The notes under the pieces: model-generated
The model's input: the letters and a program-made list of their open reading frames with translations, nothing else
What the model was told of the DNA's origin: nothing
Databases searched by the model: none
Translations under genes and position numbers: made by a program
NCBI RefSeq assembly: GCF_023343835.1
Contig: NC_064439.1
Span: 26,538,933-26,602,932 of the forward strand
Reading direction: 5' to 3'
Origin: Lagopus muta
Taxonomy: Eukaryota; Chordata; Aves; Galliformes; Phasianidae
DNA: 64,000 bases
In this document: positions 1 through 25,478 of the stretch, one piece after another
Layout of the letters: each line of letters opens with the position of its first letter
How positions within the stretch are numbered: position 1 is the first letter of the stretch

Positions 1-2914
1 CAGCCCAAGAGAACCAGCTCCAGGCTGTCAGCACACTGGCTCCTGAGACGTGACCCAGTGGGCTGTCTGCACAGGGATAATTGTGTGAGTAAAATTCGGT
101 GTTGCTGACACTGTGTGTGAAACTAACAGTGTATGTAGATAAGGACCATAAGGTTCAGTATCTTTTAAACTGTTGATTTAGTTTCATTTTATCAGGGAAC
201 CATGCTGAACTGTTTCAGAAGCCTTTGACTCTGCCTCAGCTGGCATATTCTCTTTTATTTATGATGCATCGCATGAGGGGTGGCTCCATAAAGGTGAAGC
301 ACCTGGTACTGCACCTCAGCCAGCCATATGCTTCTGTAGTTACATGACCCAGTTCTAGAGTACCACTTAATAACTCAATAAGCTCTTTGTAGTCTTATTG
401 GTAGCATTTATCAGTTGTCTCCACATCCAGGCAGATATGTGAGTATACATGGACTCAGCCATACTGCAGACATTTCCATTAGAAGGAAGAAAATCAACTT
501 AACTGAGGAGGAATGTCTTTGGGACAAAACTTTTTTTTTTTAGCATAAATTGCTTTCTGTTTAGACATGTTGTTTTTCCTTCTGTTGTTTGTGTCCTCTG
601 ACAGTCTATAGAATAAAGCATCTGAAATGGGTGCATGTTGGGAGTGACATAAGTTGTCCCCAGTGTGGTGACTTTGTATTTCAGACTATTGTTTCACAGA
701 CAGATTGTGTCTGTTTCACACCATGACTGGTGCCCTCGTCTGCCTCAGGTTATTTCGCCTTTGTCTCATCTCCTGTTTCTGACATGGGCACACAGTATTC
801 CAACAGGGGTTCAGCTGAAGGCTTATTCCAGTGTCAATGCAGGCTGCACAGTCCTCTGTACCAGCAGATCTCTGTACCTGCTGGGAGAAGCAAATCATGG
901 CCCATCCATCTTAGAAATGGTCAAAAAATGCTAGGATCTATGAATAACTGTGACTTCAAATACAAGAAAAGAGGACACCCTTCTCTGTTTGCTCCTGTGC
1001 TCCTCTGCAGGAGAATCACAGAACAGATCTTTCAGTGATACTCCTTTCTGATTGCCTGTGCTGTAGCATGGGGCTAGCTTCGGCCAGAGAAGCTGTTGTA
1101 CAAGCTGCTATTGCAGAACCAGAATTTCCACTGAGATAGTTGTCCCTCTCATCATGCCAGTACTGATGAACTGAAAAGATTTAGAGGGTCTGGTAGTAAT
1201 TCTAGTTTAGAAAGAAAAAGATGCACATCTTTGGACACCAGTAGGTGAGGCCAGCAATCTGAACTGTGTTGGAGACATTTTTAGAAATGAATTTTTAAAT
1301 TCTAGAACTTACTTGATTTAGCTGCTGCTAAAGCAGAGTGCTTAGCTCATGCTGTGGGCTGCTTCTGTCATGGTGCTTTCAGAAGCAGCATCAGTGCTTC
1401 CTGACCCAGTTTTAAAAAATATTCAGAGTGGCTCTTGCATAGTTGTCAAAGTCTCCTGTGCATGCACAAATTGTAAGACTGGTAGATTTTATATTAATTT
1501 AAGAAGCTTACAACAAAGCATAATAACTGTGGTGCAGTGAGTATTCCATATGCATGGCAAGGGAAAGTGCTGACTATAAGTGTCAGAAACCACAAGTTGT
1601 GTGTGAATGGGATTTCTGTTTTTACTGGAAGTAGCTAATTAAGCAGAAAAAATAGCGAGTATGGACTTCTGGAAGTTTTATTAATAGGAGTCTTTCACCC
1701 ATTTAATAGTCACTGAAAGTCCAATCTTATGAAATCCTTAAACCCATTTAGTATGTGCTCAGGCAAAGAAGCATGCCTGTTTGGGCATTTTCTGCCTTTT
1801 GCATTACAAAGGCAGGGTTATTCTTGGTGCTCTTCAACTTGAGTGTAGGCTGCTGTTAGTGTGCAAACCTAGGAGGGGAAACATTTTCAGAAGACTTGAG
1901 ACAGTATGCCACGTCTGCCCATTCTCCTTTAGGTGGTCGTTCACCAGTTGGTGGCACTGCTATGACACTCTGGCCCCACTTGGCCTCACATGAATAAACC
2001 TGCAGCCACGTAGTGCATATTCAGGGAAAGCTGAACGATAGCTACTGAAGAGCTCCTAGAGATGCCTTTCTTATACTTTGAGGGAACAACTTTATGAACT
2101 ACAAGTAAATTATTTTAGATTAAACTGGAGCAATCACACTTAATAAGGCCATGTACTTTACTGGCTTTGCTAGGTTAGAAGACTCCACAGATGGCAAATT
2201 TCTATAAAACACTTATGCTACACTTGTTTTCTTTCGTATTCCTTGTGGCTATATGCTTTTTTTGCATGCAACTCCATGTTATATGCATATCTGCTATGTC
2301 AATAGAAAGGCTGTAACATCACTTGTACTTGTGACCTAATTAACTATCATTATCATCTTCACTGTGAGATGTAACTACAACAAAATTCATACAATTCTAT
2401 GCAGGATATTTGGATCTGGATATTCTTGCTGAACCTCTGTGAATTTATTCTAGTAATGGTTGCTATAATGTTGTCATTGGTGCAACACCACAATGACATA
2501 AAACTACCACAGTGTTAAAACTGATCATCTAATGATAAAGCAAGAATATATTTTTCTCACCCCGTGATTTTTTTCCGAGATCCTCGCTAATTTTTTACCA
2601 TGCAACTGGAATTAAGAACCTGTAATTTTAAAGATTTTTGAACTCGTAATCTGATATTTGATAAACAATTGAAATACTTTTGAAGATAACTTTAGTTCAT
2701 ATTTTTCATTTTGCTTTAATTTTATTCTCAAACATTTCACAAATGAAGCCATCCCAAAAATTGTAAGAAGTCATCCATGAGTTTAGATTTAAATCGGATC
2801 GAGGGTAAAGATGATGCCAACTAATTAATTACTGGAACAACACATGGAAGTAATTGTGTATTTATACTGTAGAACCTATACTCTGTCTGATTTTATTATT
2901 CTTTTATTATACAG
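1..2914 (+). other. SCIN intron (5' part outside the window)
   Basis: Sequence before the first visible SCIN exon, ending in a standard polypyrimidine tract and CAG. I looked for the preceding adseverin exon (the segment ending SELIVVEEG...SELIK) and did not find it, so it lies before position 1. No recognised repeat or RNA gene. Confidence 0.8.
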
Positions 2915-16403
<13,489 letters not shown>

Positions 16404-17820
16404 TTTACCCAAGAGATCTTCAGCTTCAAGCCAAAGAATTATCAGTGCACAACTATTTTCTAGTATTTTCAAGCATAAGCTTATGCAACAACACGATGCA
16501 GATGTTGTTAGCCTTTCCTGAGCTTCGATATATTTATATGAATAACTTAGCAGCTCTCAGTGCTGGATAGGATAAATGATAAGTGTCAAGTGAGGTGGGA
16601 GGGACTTTTCCTGTAGGAAATATGTAACCTATGAATTCTTCACAGAAGTGGACCAGTTTCTTTTACTGTGCAAAGATGGGCCAAATTATGCCTTCCCTTA
16701 ACAATTCAAACCAATGCCAAAGAAACTCCTTTAGTGTAAGGTCAGCATAATGTTGTGCATTATTTGGCCGGTGTAGAATTTCAGATGCTGCCTGATCCAC
16801 AGCTTTGTCTTGCAAGGAGCAAACAAGAGATGAGTATTTTGACAAAGCTGTTCTTAACATGTTTGTTTACTATCCTTGGTCCAGATATTATAATTGGAGC
16901 TTATGATTGTGCACTTGTAAGAATATGAAGGTGTTTTGCGGTGGATTTTTTTTTTTAGATTCTAACTCATTTTAATATATTTCCTTAGGTTTCTCTATGC
17001 AAAGCATCTCCAGCTCCAGATCTTTTTAACTGAAGCTCTCATGGACATTTTAGAGAGCTATTTTTCAGTGGAAGCATAAATAACAGCTTCAAAAATACTT
17101 ACTCTGACTTAACCAGACTGCACTTAAGCCATACTTTGCCTTGGTTGCCTTACTTAGCAGTCCCTTTGGCTTTTGTGCCATGGAGTTTGTTCACATTGTC
17201 AGGTATAGGATGTGTTCCCAACTCATTTTCTAAACAGGTCTCAGTCAAATATCAGCATGGAAACTCCTTGTTTCAGCAGCGTTCCTGGGAATTTGGAGTA
17301 CGAGGAAGCACCACATTATAATTTTCTCTCAGACAATCATTTGGGATTTCTTTTTTGTATTCTGGTGAATTTAAGAGTACATTTTCAAAGTATGTTTTTT
17401 TAAGTTGTAGTTTTGCCAGAAAAGCCTCCTTAATCCTGCTTCAAATCTATATCGCTGTTTTAAGCATTTATCCTAGAATGCTTGTTTTAAACAATTTGTA
17501 GAGCAGTAAATCAAGTCAATGTGGCTTTTTAATGAAGGCTTTTCAACACTTTTGTTGATCTCATAAGATTGTTTGGAAAGTGAACGTTTTAGTTATTTTT
17601 TACTTTTTTAAAAAATGATTGTGATTTTGAATCTGAGAAATGCAAAAGAGTGAATTTTGTCTGAGCTAATAACAACATTGGCAAAAATAAAGAGAAGCTA
17701 AATCAATTAATTCAGGGAGTTTTTTCAGCCTTAAACATTCATTTAAATCCTTTCTTAAATAACTGGGCTGTATCTGGATGTCATTTCATTTAAAATAAAA
17801 TTATGAAAAAGTATGTTATA
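16404..17820 (+). other. SCIN: SCIN 3' untranslated region with candidate poly(A) signals
   Basis: AT-rich sequence following the SCIN stop. AATAAA hexamers lie at 17686-17691 and 17794-17799, the latter followed by a T/GT-containing stretch. The 3' end is inferred to be near 17.8 kb. Short open frames in this stretch show no family motif and are ignored. Confidence 0.6.
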
Positions 17821-19498
17821 TGCAAAATTGATTTTCTTATCTCTGACATTATTGCTCAGTGCACCCACTGACGTCTAGAAAACCTTCTTAAAGTACAGGA
17901 GATACTTTCCTCTTTAAGTGGACAATCCAGTGAGAGGCTGAGTCAGGGGTTTTGTTTGTTACTCTGAAGCTGTTTTACCCAACAAAGATCTAATTCGTCC
18001 CAATAACTGTGTGAGAATTTGGGAACCGGGCACTTAGAAGCATATTGTTTCATCTTTTAAAAAAAGAACTACACCCACTGTTATTAATTGTTAGGCTTTA
18101 CAATTCCCTGCTTGCAAAAATGATTGACTGCAGGAATGATTACTTTTTGGTGAGAGAAAATAGGATAGGTCTTGCGTTTTATTTACAAGCACAGAAGAGA
18201 TGTCCTTCTCCTCCTGGAAAGAGCACAAAGACCTTTCAGTGACTCAGCTAGCACACTTCATACAGCCACTGAGCAGTCTGTGATTATCTCATGTCTTTGA
18301 CACATGCATGCAATTATTTTTGAAAATTAACAGTTATGGTAGCTCCTTAACCAAGGATTAAACAAAATTTGCTCTCATTGTACATCAACATCTGCCAGAT
18401 TGCTGGCAGCTCTGAACTCTGCACAGGCCGTCAGCATGTGCTGCAGCACTGTGAAAGCCTGTTTTCAGCTCCCATGCACAAGACAGAGAAGCTTTTGTGG
18501 TCTCCTGGCCCAGGCATTTTGGTCTTCCGTGCATTGTGCTGGCACATTGATTGCTGATGTTGAGAAGAACATCGAGAGCTCATAACTGAACAATGTTTGC
18601 AATTGTGCTTTGAGCATGAGAGCTGCTCTTAACATTGTTTTTGGTTTTACTTGGGAGTGAGAATGTTTATTTTTCATATACATCAGCGCGTGCAGTACGT
18701 ACAAAGATACGTTTCTTTTCTCTCTGAAGACAGAACTGTGACTGCTGGGAAGTAGTGAAGATTAAGCTATTTTCAAGAAAGTATTTAAGCACATTACCTT
18801 TAGGAATACAGATATCCAATACACATATTTATTTCAGAATAGAAAAAAATGCACAATATATGCAGTGAAGTTAATTCAAGAATAAGCTGAGTTTTGAATT
18901 ATTATCAAAGAGTATCAGTATTTTCAGCCTATTTCACATAGCAAATTTAGACCCTGAGTTAGTTACTGTTTCATTATGTTTCCAAACAGCAAGTAGTCAT
19001 GTGTTCTATTGGTCAACAATACAGCATCATTTTGATGTTAATACAGTTTAATTGCAGAAATAATATAAAACAAATAAAAAACAGAGGTAGATCACACTCT
19101 TAACATGCTGACTTTACAAATAATAGCTTTTTCTTTTTTACAGGGTGTAGTTTTATCTAAAAAAATAATATACCTTTCCCTTATTCTGGCTAAGAATTTT
19201 ACTGCTAAAATCAAAGGAACTTTGATTTAATGGAAGTGCAACCAGATCTTTAATCCATTACAATCCATAAGTCCTTCATGTCTCATTACATCCTCTCTAG
19301 ACTGGTCTAAGGATACTCTGACCTCCTCTGACTATTAACACTAACTTCTGTTTAAGATCAATAAACCACACTCACGACAATTAAAGCGTCCAACGTTCAA
19401 GAGGAAGAAGAGCAGGCCAAAGGGAATTAGGAGGCCTGCTATAACACCAAATTAGTTGATGACTACTCTGGCCCTCATCCTGTTGACATTCAAGCCTG

Positions 19499-19530
<32 letters not shown>

Positions 19531-20482
19531 CAAAAAAAAAAGTCTGCTCCTACCAAATAGAAAACATAAGCTTTTATTTTTTCTCCTCAGTACTAGTAAA
19601 CTCATTCATTCCAGATGAGCTGTTTTAAGGGGAACTGATCTTATCCTAAATACATCCACATTTCTACCGTGTATGTGCTCTCCTTAAGACAGAGTGCTGT
19701 GAAGATACTCAGATCAATAAACTTAAACATTTTGCCACCATAATTCATGTGGGCCTGCCTGTAAATGAAACAAAAGCATCAAGTGAAAACACTGCTTTTT
19801 ACTGTTTGGTTTCACTACAGATCATTTGTTTGTTAAACAAGTAAATGTTTCAGAACCTGGGTGGAGGCATGCAGGACTAGGAAAGGAGTGTGCCATGTTT
19901 CTCTGGGAATGTGCCAGGCACTGGGACACTGTGAAGGTATCCCATAGCAATGCCAAGAGACAGGCACGTTTGCTTTAGCTACAGTAGTGCTTTGATATAT
20001 TCTAACAAAATCTCTTGACCAGTTCTAGACAAACAGTTTTATTAGATGTTCTTTACTGGATTTCAGCAGAGTTGGAAATATTTAACATCAAGGCTGAATG
20101 CAATCAGATGACTCTTACCATAATTTACCTAGTGGTTGACTCTGCTTCGTTCATCTGATTTCCTTCCTACAGTAGAACCAGCAACAGGCTTGAGTGAAAT
20201 AGATCATTGCTAGGACGGTAATTTCCCTCTAGGCTTAGATTTTCACAGAGGAGATTTGGAAATGTCAGACTTCTCCATTTCACCAGTGAACAGGGCCATC
20301 TTTGCTGGTGCCAAAGATGGCTGTCCTTCCCACATCAGCCAGCTTCTATTCTACTGGTCTTCATCAGAGATTAGTTGTTGTGATAGGGGAAGAGAAGAGT
20401 GCTAGTACTGCCTTGTCAGCAAGAACAATAGATGGGCACTGAAAATCCTATGTTTCCAGTCAACAATAGGTAACGCCTTATG
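17821..20482. other. Intergenic, SCIN downstream flank
   Basis: AT-rich sequence with no recognisable gene. A CAAAA microsatellite lies at 19500-19541. Short open frames have no family motifs. Confidence 0.75.
19500..19541. repeat. CAAAA pentanucleotide repeat and A-run
   Basis: Six CAAAA-type units ending in an A-run. Simple repeat. Confidence 0.92.
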
Positions 20483-20812
20483 ATCATAAAATCATTAAGG
20501 TTGGAAAAAAACTCTAAGATCATTTCTTCCAACAGTCAATCCATCACCACCATGCCCACTGAACCATGTTCTTAAGAACTACATCTGTCCTTTCCTCAAA
20601 CACCTCCAGGACTCTACCACTTCCCTGGGCAGTCTGTTCTGATGCCTAACCACTGTTTCTGAAAAGAAAATCTTCCAGATATCCAAACTGAACCTCCCCT
20701 GGCACAATTTAAGGCCATCTCCTCTTGTTCCACCACAGTTACCTGGGAGAAGAGGCCATCCTCCACCACACCATAACTGCCTTTCAGGTAGTTGTAGAGC
20801 AATTAGAAATGT
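20483..20812 (-). mobile_element. CR1 LINE 3' region, minus strand
   Basis: Reads as the reverse complement of a CR1 3' region: AAATCATTAAGGTTGGAAAA, a CACCACCATGCCCACTGAACC block, an AACACCTCCAGG block, a GGCAGTCTGTTCTGATGCC block and a CTCCTCTTGTTCCA segment, ending near TCAGGTAGTTGTAGAG. It is diverged and truncated at its 5' end. Confidence 0.9.
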
Positions 20813-20894
20813 TGTAGAGATGAGTCAACACGTACTAATGTTGCCATGTCTAAGCTGCTGTGGATCTCACTGTGCTTCTGGATGCACTGAATAA

Positions 20895-21190
20895 GAGCAG
20901 ATGAAGTTGGGATCATCTTGTCCAACCATAAACCCATGCCTGTGACCACTCTAGACTACGGTCCTCAAAACCACATCTACACTTTTCTTGAACACCTTCA
21001 GGGAAAGTGGATTCATCACCTTCCCAGGCAGCCTGTTCCAATGCTTAACCATTCTTTCTGACAAGAAATTTTTCCTAACATTCAACCTGGCAGATGTTTG
21101 CTCATAGAGAAGCCATGGAATTGCCCCAACCCAGGATGAGATGGGAGCATCCCTGAGGAGGTGCTGGGGCACTGCAGCATCCATTACTCA
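20895..21190 (-). mobile_element. Second CR1-type LINE fragment, minus strand
   Basis: Another reverse-orientation copy directly after the first: GGGATCATCTTGTCCAACC, AACACCTTCAGGGAAAGTGG, a CCCAGGCAGCCTGTTCCAATG block. The minus strand can still be read as LNVRKNFLSERMVKHWNRLP, a segment I associate with CR1-type elements in birds. The two copies are separated by about 80 bp and belong to different subtypes or overlap different parts of the element. Confidence 0.82.
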
Positions 21191-24100
21191 TCCTGTGATT
21201 ACTCTCCTTCCTCCAAGTGTTGCCCTGCCCAGTGTACTGCTCTACTGCTGGCTCAGGGATAATGAGATCTTAGCATTGGCTGCAAGGCATGTAAGCAACT
21301 CTCTTAACGCTTTTTCTTAAATCAATTGTTCAGCTTAGTAGAAGGGCATGACCATGAGCTTTTAATGTACTCAAAACTTCAAGTGACTTTTACCAAGACT
21401 GTGTGAAGAAAGGTGGTAGAAAATTTTTGCACATGTAAAACAGCAGACAAGGACTCTCATAATCTGTATTCCCTGTAAATCCCCGTGTAACCTGAAATAA
21501 ATCACTCAATTTCTGTGCTTTCCCTCTCTACCTATTATAGGGGGATTTCTTCCATCCTTCCACTGTTTATTTAAACTGCGCTGTCTTTTATCATGTGTTT
21601 GCACAATGCTTGACCTAACAGAGTCACTTCTCAGTGCTGTCACCCCGTATGTACTGATCATAATCCAGACAGCTGCTGGGTTATTACTGTCAAGCAGCAC
21701 AGACCTGCTCAGAGCAAAAACAGACAATGCAAGATGTCAACCCCTTCCTGGGGAATTCTCTATGCTGCTAGGCAGGTTTATTAAGAGAATTCTGGGGCAG
21801 CAGGGAGAGGACTGGAACAAGTTCAGTTGAGGAATAAAGACTTTTTGATATAAACCAACACAAACAAAAATTCTAGCAACACAGTTCATGTTGCCTTGTC
21901 AGAGCAACCTATAAGTCATAACTGCAGGTGCATCTGTTTAGGTCCAAATGAATTCCTCCCCAGAACAGAAGCAGCTGTTTTGGGAAAGGTAAGCGTGAGG
22001 GGATGAGGCTCAGCTGTGTTTACAAAGGAACAGCAAAATCCTCAGGCTCCTATTTACTTTGACATGGGAAGTAAGAACATTTGCTTTTAGTATGTCAGTT
22101 TTTCTGTTCTTCCATGTCCTTAAACTTTTCTGATGCTGCTGGTAAAGCCAAAAGGCCTCTCTGTAGTGCAGCTAATGTTGTTTCTGGCAAGTGGTATCTT
22201 CTGGGCTACTCCAAGACTTAATAATTTACTTCTTTCCTCTTTTAATGCTGAATTATACTGGGGAGCAGACATCCGGTGACATGGCTCCAACTTACAGACT
22301 GAGCGTCGAGGGCTTCTGTTTGCTGCTACATATATGAAAACTGAGAGCACCAAAAAGTGTCTACTGACTATAGATGTAAGGATTAAGATGACTGCTGAGT
22401 GTCTTGTTCATTTTCAGGCTTTATTTTTGCATTTCAGTGGTATCTCCACCATTGAAGTATCTGCTACCTGCTTTATTTCACATAAAAGGGAGAATTCCGT
22501 GATTCTGTAACAACAAAAGCTTGGAACTAGGGAGTACACAGTAATTACAAATGGTTCTCAGTTTTATCTCAACTATGAATTTTCACAGGTCTGAAAGATG
22601 TAGGAGGTGTAACTGTGTTAGAGTGCTGGGTTTTCAATCAGTCCCCAGCCAAACAATGATCTGAACTGCAGTGCTGCTCAAAAAAAAAAAAAAAAAGTTT
22701 ATGTGGATTTGTACTGAAATGAAATGCCAAGCAGGTGTCAGCAACCCTAAGCAAAAGGGCTGGGTTCTGAAGCGAGACTTAATAGGTGGGACCTCTAAGA
22801 ATAACATAGTTTTTAAAAACAGCTCCACAGTTTCAGAGGTGTTCCACTGTTAAAATGGGAGAAGGGTTGCAACCATTGGCACTCTACTCTTCAATACTCG
22901 CTCATACTTTTGTTAAAGATTCAGATTGGGCTTGTATAAATTCACGTGCTGCATGCATCACGTATCGCTTTATCAGAAAGCCAAAGAATTTCAAGCATGA
23001 AGAACTCCGTAAATTCTGTTCCTTCTTTTCTCCTTATGATATGTTTGTGCTTATTCTTTTCCTTATGTAGAGAGGTTTTATTTATGTTCCTTTTATAGTT
23101 TAAAAGTAGAGAGGTCTCAAATGGAATAACTAATTAAAAACATATCTATACACATCTTTACAGCATCCTGATGCTTCTTCTGTTTCCATAATTTCTACCT
23201 GACCCCTTCCTAATCTTCCTTCTGTGCCCCATCTTGGCAGAAGGTGCAGAGGAAAACCTCCAAAGACACGATGGCAATCATGGGGTTTACCCTTTCATAA
23301 ATCTGAATTACCTGCTCTTGTACTATTCTCTTCATCCACTGTCTCCACTTAGTGTGGCAGGATTAAAATTTCAGCTAAACAGTCTGTTTTTCCCTGAGTT
23401 GATATACCTGCCTCCCTTACTTTGTTTAAACCCCTGTTAAGTAGTGTGGCATGGCCATGAGAACCAGAATAGGCGAAGCCTAGATTCCAAATAAAAAGCT
23501 ATGATGTCAACATAAGGCATAAAAATATTTTGGCAGTTTTCTACATAAGTAGATTTTATAACGCTGGTGGCAACAACTGTAAGGTGGCAAATTCTCTGAA
23601 AGACATCTGGTCTTTCTCAATATTATGAAGCTGTAATGTATAATGTGGTCTGTTTGAATCATATTCTAAGATGAAAGCAAAAATGGCTTTGTAGAGACAG
23701 CTTTTATAAGGTCTTCAAAGTGAGTTTACTGTTGCTTCCATCCAAAAACTGAAACCTTTGAGCATGAAGGAAAGTTTTCTGCCCAGCACACCTATGATTG
23801 GTTTTCAAATCAATTTTCAATTAATTTAGGTTGTAAACTTCAGCAAACAGTAGGCCCAATCCTGCATTTGATTGACAGATTTATTGTTAATGTAAAAAGA
23901 AATGCTAACCTGATAAGACTTGAAATTCTAAAGTACAGATGAGCAATGAGCTGAACTTACAGCTCCCCACCCACACAGTGTTTGTCTTCCCTGCTCTTTA
24001 ATCCTCCTTTTTCTTTGTTTGTTTCTTCTTCTTCTTTTTTTTTTTTTTTGTTTGTTTTCTTTTACTTTTTTTTTTCACCTAAGTGATCACAAGCTTGTGA

Positions 24101-25385
24101 ACACCCCAGGATAAGGACTATTTTTCTACAGCACACAATAATAGGCTCTGCTTTCTCACTAGAACTCTCAGTATCGCTATTGAGAACAGTAACTACATTT
24201 TTCGCTGAAATCTTAGAAACTGCAACAAATATCCTGTACTTCCTGAAGTATCAGACACCCACTGTGTCCCAGTGTAAAAGATTGAAACCTTTGTACAACA
24301 GTTTCGGCTAGTTGGTGAAACTGTCAATGACCCTGGGGAAAGAACTCCTTTGGTTGCAGTTCTTATCACCTGCAGCCAAAATACTTTCTTCAGCTTGAGA
24401 AATATCCCATCTAGAATGCTTACCTGTGGTTCACGTTCTGCTAACTGAAGTATGACTTTAATGCTAGCAATCAAAGCAAAGGGGGTATTTGCACTCTCTT
24501 CCCTCTTGTAAAGCTGATTTTTAACACTGTTCTGATATAAAATACAATCCAAAATATTGGTTGAAATCCGAATTTGTTCAGAGACTGGATGTGACTGCCA
24601 TACACCTATAAAAGCTGTAGAGTTGCTGCTACTACATCATGGCCTGTGTGTGTTAATTATACCTTGGAATGCAGTTGGGTTGGAAGAGGGACAAGGAAAG
24701 GAGGCCTTGGCTCAGAACTCTTAGTCCCCAGTAGATCTGCAAATGAAACACTAATCCCTGCAAGCAGTGAACTGTAATACATACCACTGTGTGTGCAAAT
24801 CTATAGAGATGTTTCACTGGCCCCAACTAAGTATTTCCCTCTATGCTCTTCTGTTCTCTACTGATTAAGAGAGACACAGGTCTGCCTAGTGATGTATTTT
24901 CTGAAAACTCTTGTACAAATGCTGCACAAAGACAGTGCTGGAGGGAAATGAAGCAAGTGCTGGTGAAGATGAGCCTAGCAGACTGCTCACAGAAAACTGA
25001 TACAGTCCATTGAGCATCTATGGCTTACACCACTACCTGTTAAAGCTGATCTTATGCTGTTTATCTTCAGGAACGTCTTTAATCTATTAATTATGTTATA
25101 AAATAAATTACAGCTACACCTGTAAACAGTTATGACTGAAATTCATAATATATTGTTGCCTCCTTCGACAAATTAAAACAAGAGGGACTGTATCCTCTTG
25201 TACAGACCTACAGAGGCAGTAGGCCTTTTTTTGACTCATCTAAGAAAGAGATGCTTTTAGAATGCCAGAGAGTAGCTAGATTCCCTATATGTTTTTCTGT
25301 AGATAACCAGTACTTATCAGGAGCACTAGTAAGCTCCTATTATTAGGAGAACTGGTAAATCATACAATAACTGGTCTAGTATTAG
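21191..25385. other. Intergenic, no gene recognised
   Basis: Mixed AT-rich sequence. An A-run lies at 22680-22696 and a T/C-rich stretch at about 24010-24076. The longest open frame (24193-24552, minus) shows no known domain. Nothing else supported. Confidence 0.7.
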
Positions 25386-25478
25386 AGATGGAGCTTAGCA
25401 GCCCTGCCTGCGGCAGGAGTTGGAACTTGATGATCCTTGAAGTCCCTTCCAACTCAAGCCATTCTATGATTCTATGAA
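25386..25478 (+). mobile_element. CR1 LINE 3' tail, plus strand
   Basis: About 90 bp of the CR1 extreme 3' end: CAGGAGTTGGAACTTGATGA, CCTTGAAGTCCCTTCCAACT, then CCATTCTATGATTCTATGA. Confidence 0.92.

Noticed and set aside
1..2914. Possible further SCIN exon upstream of 2915
   Set aside because: No stretch encodes the expected adseverin segment with proper splice sites.
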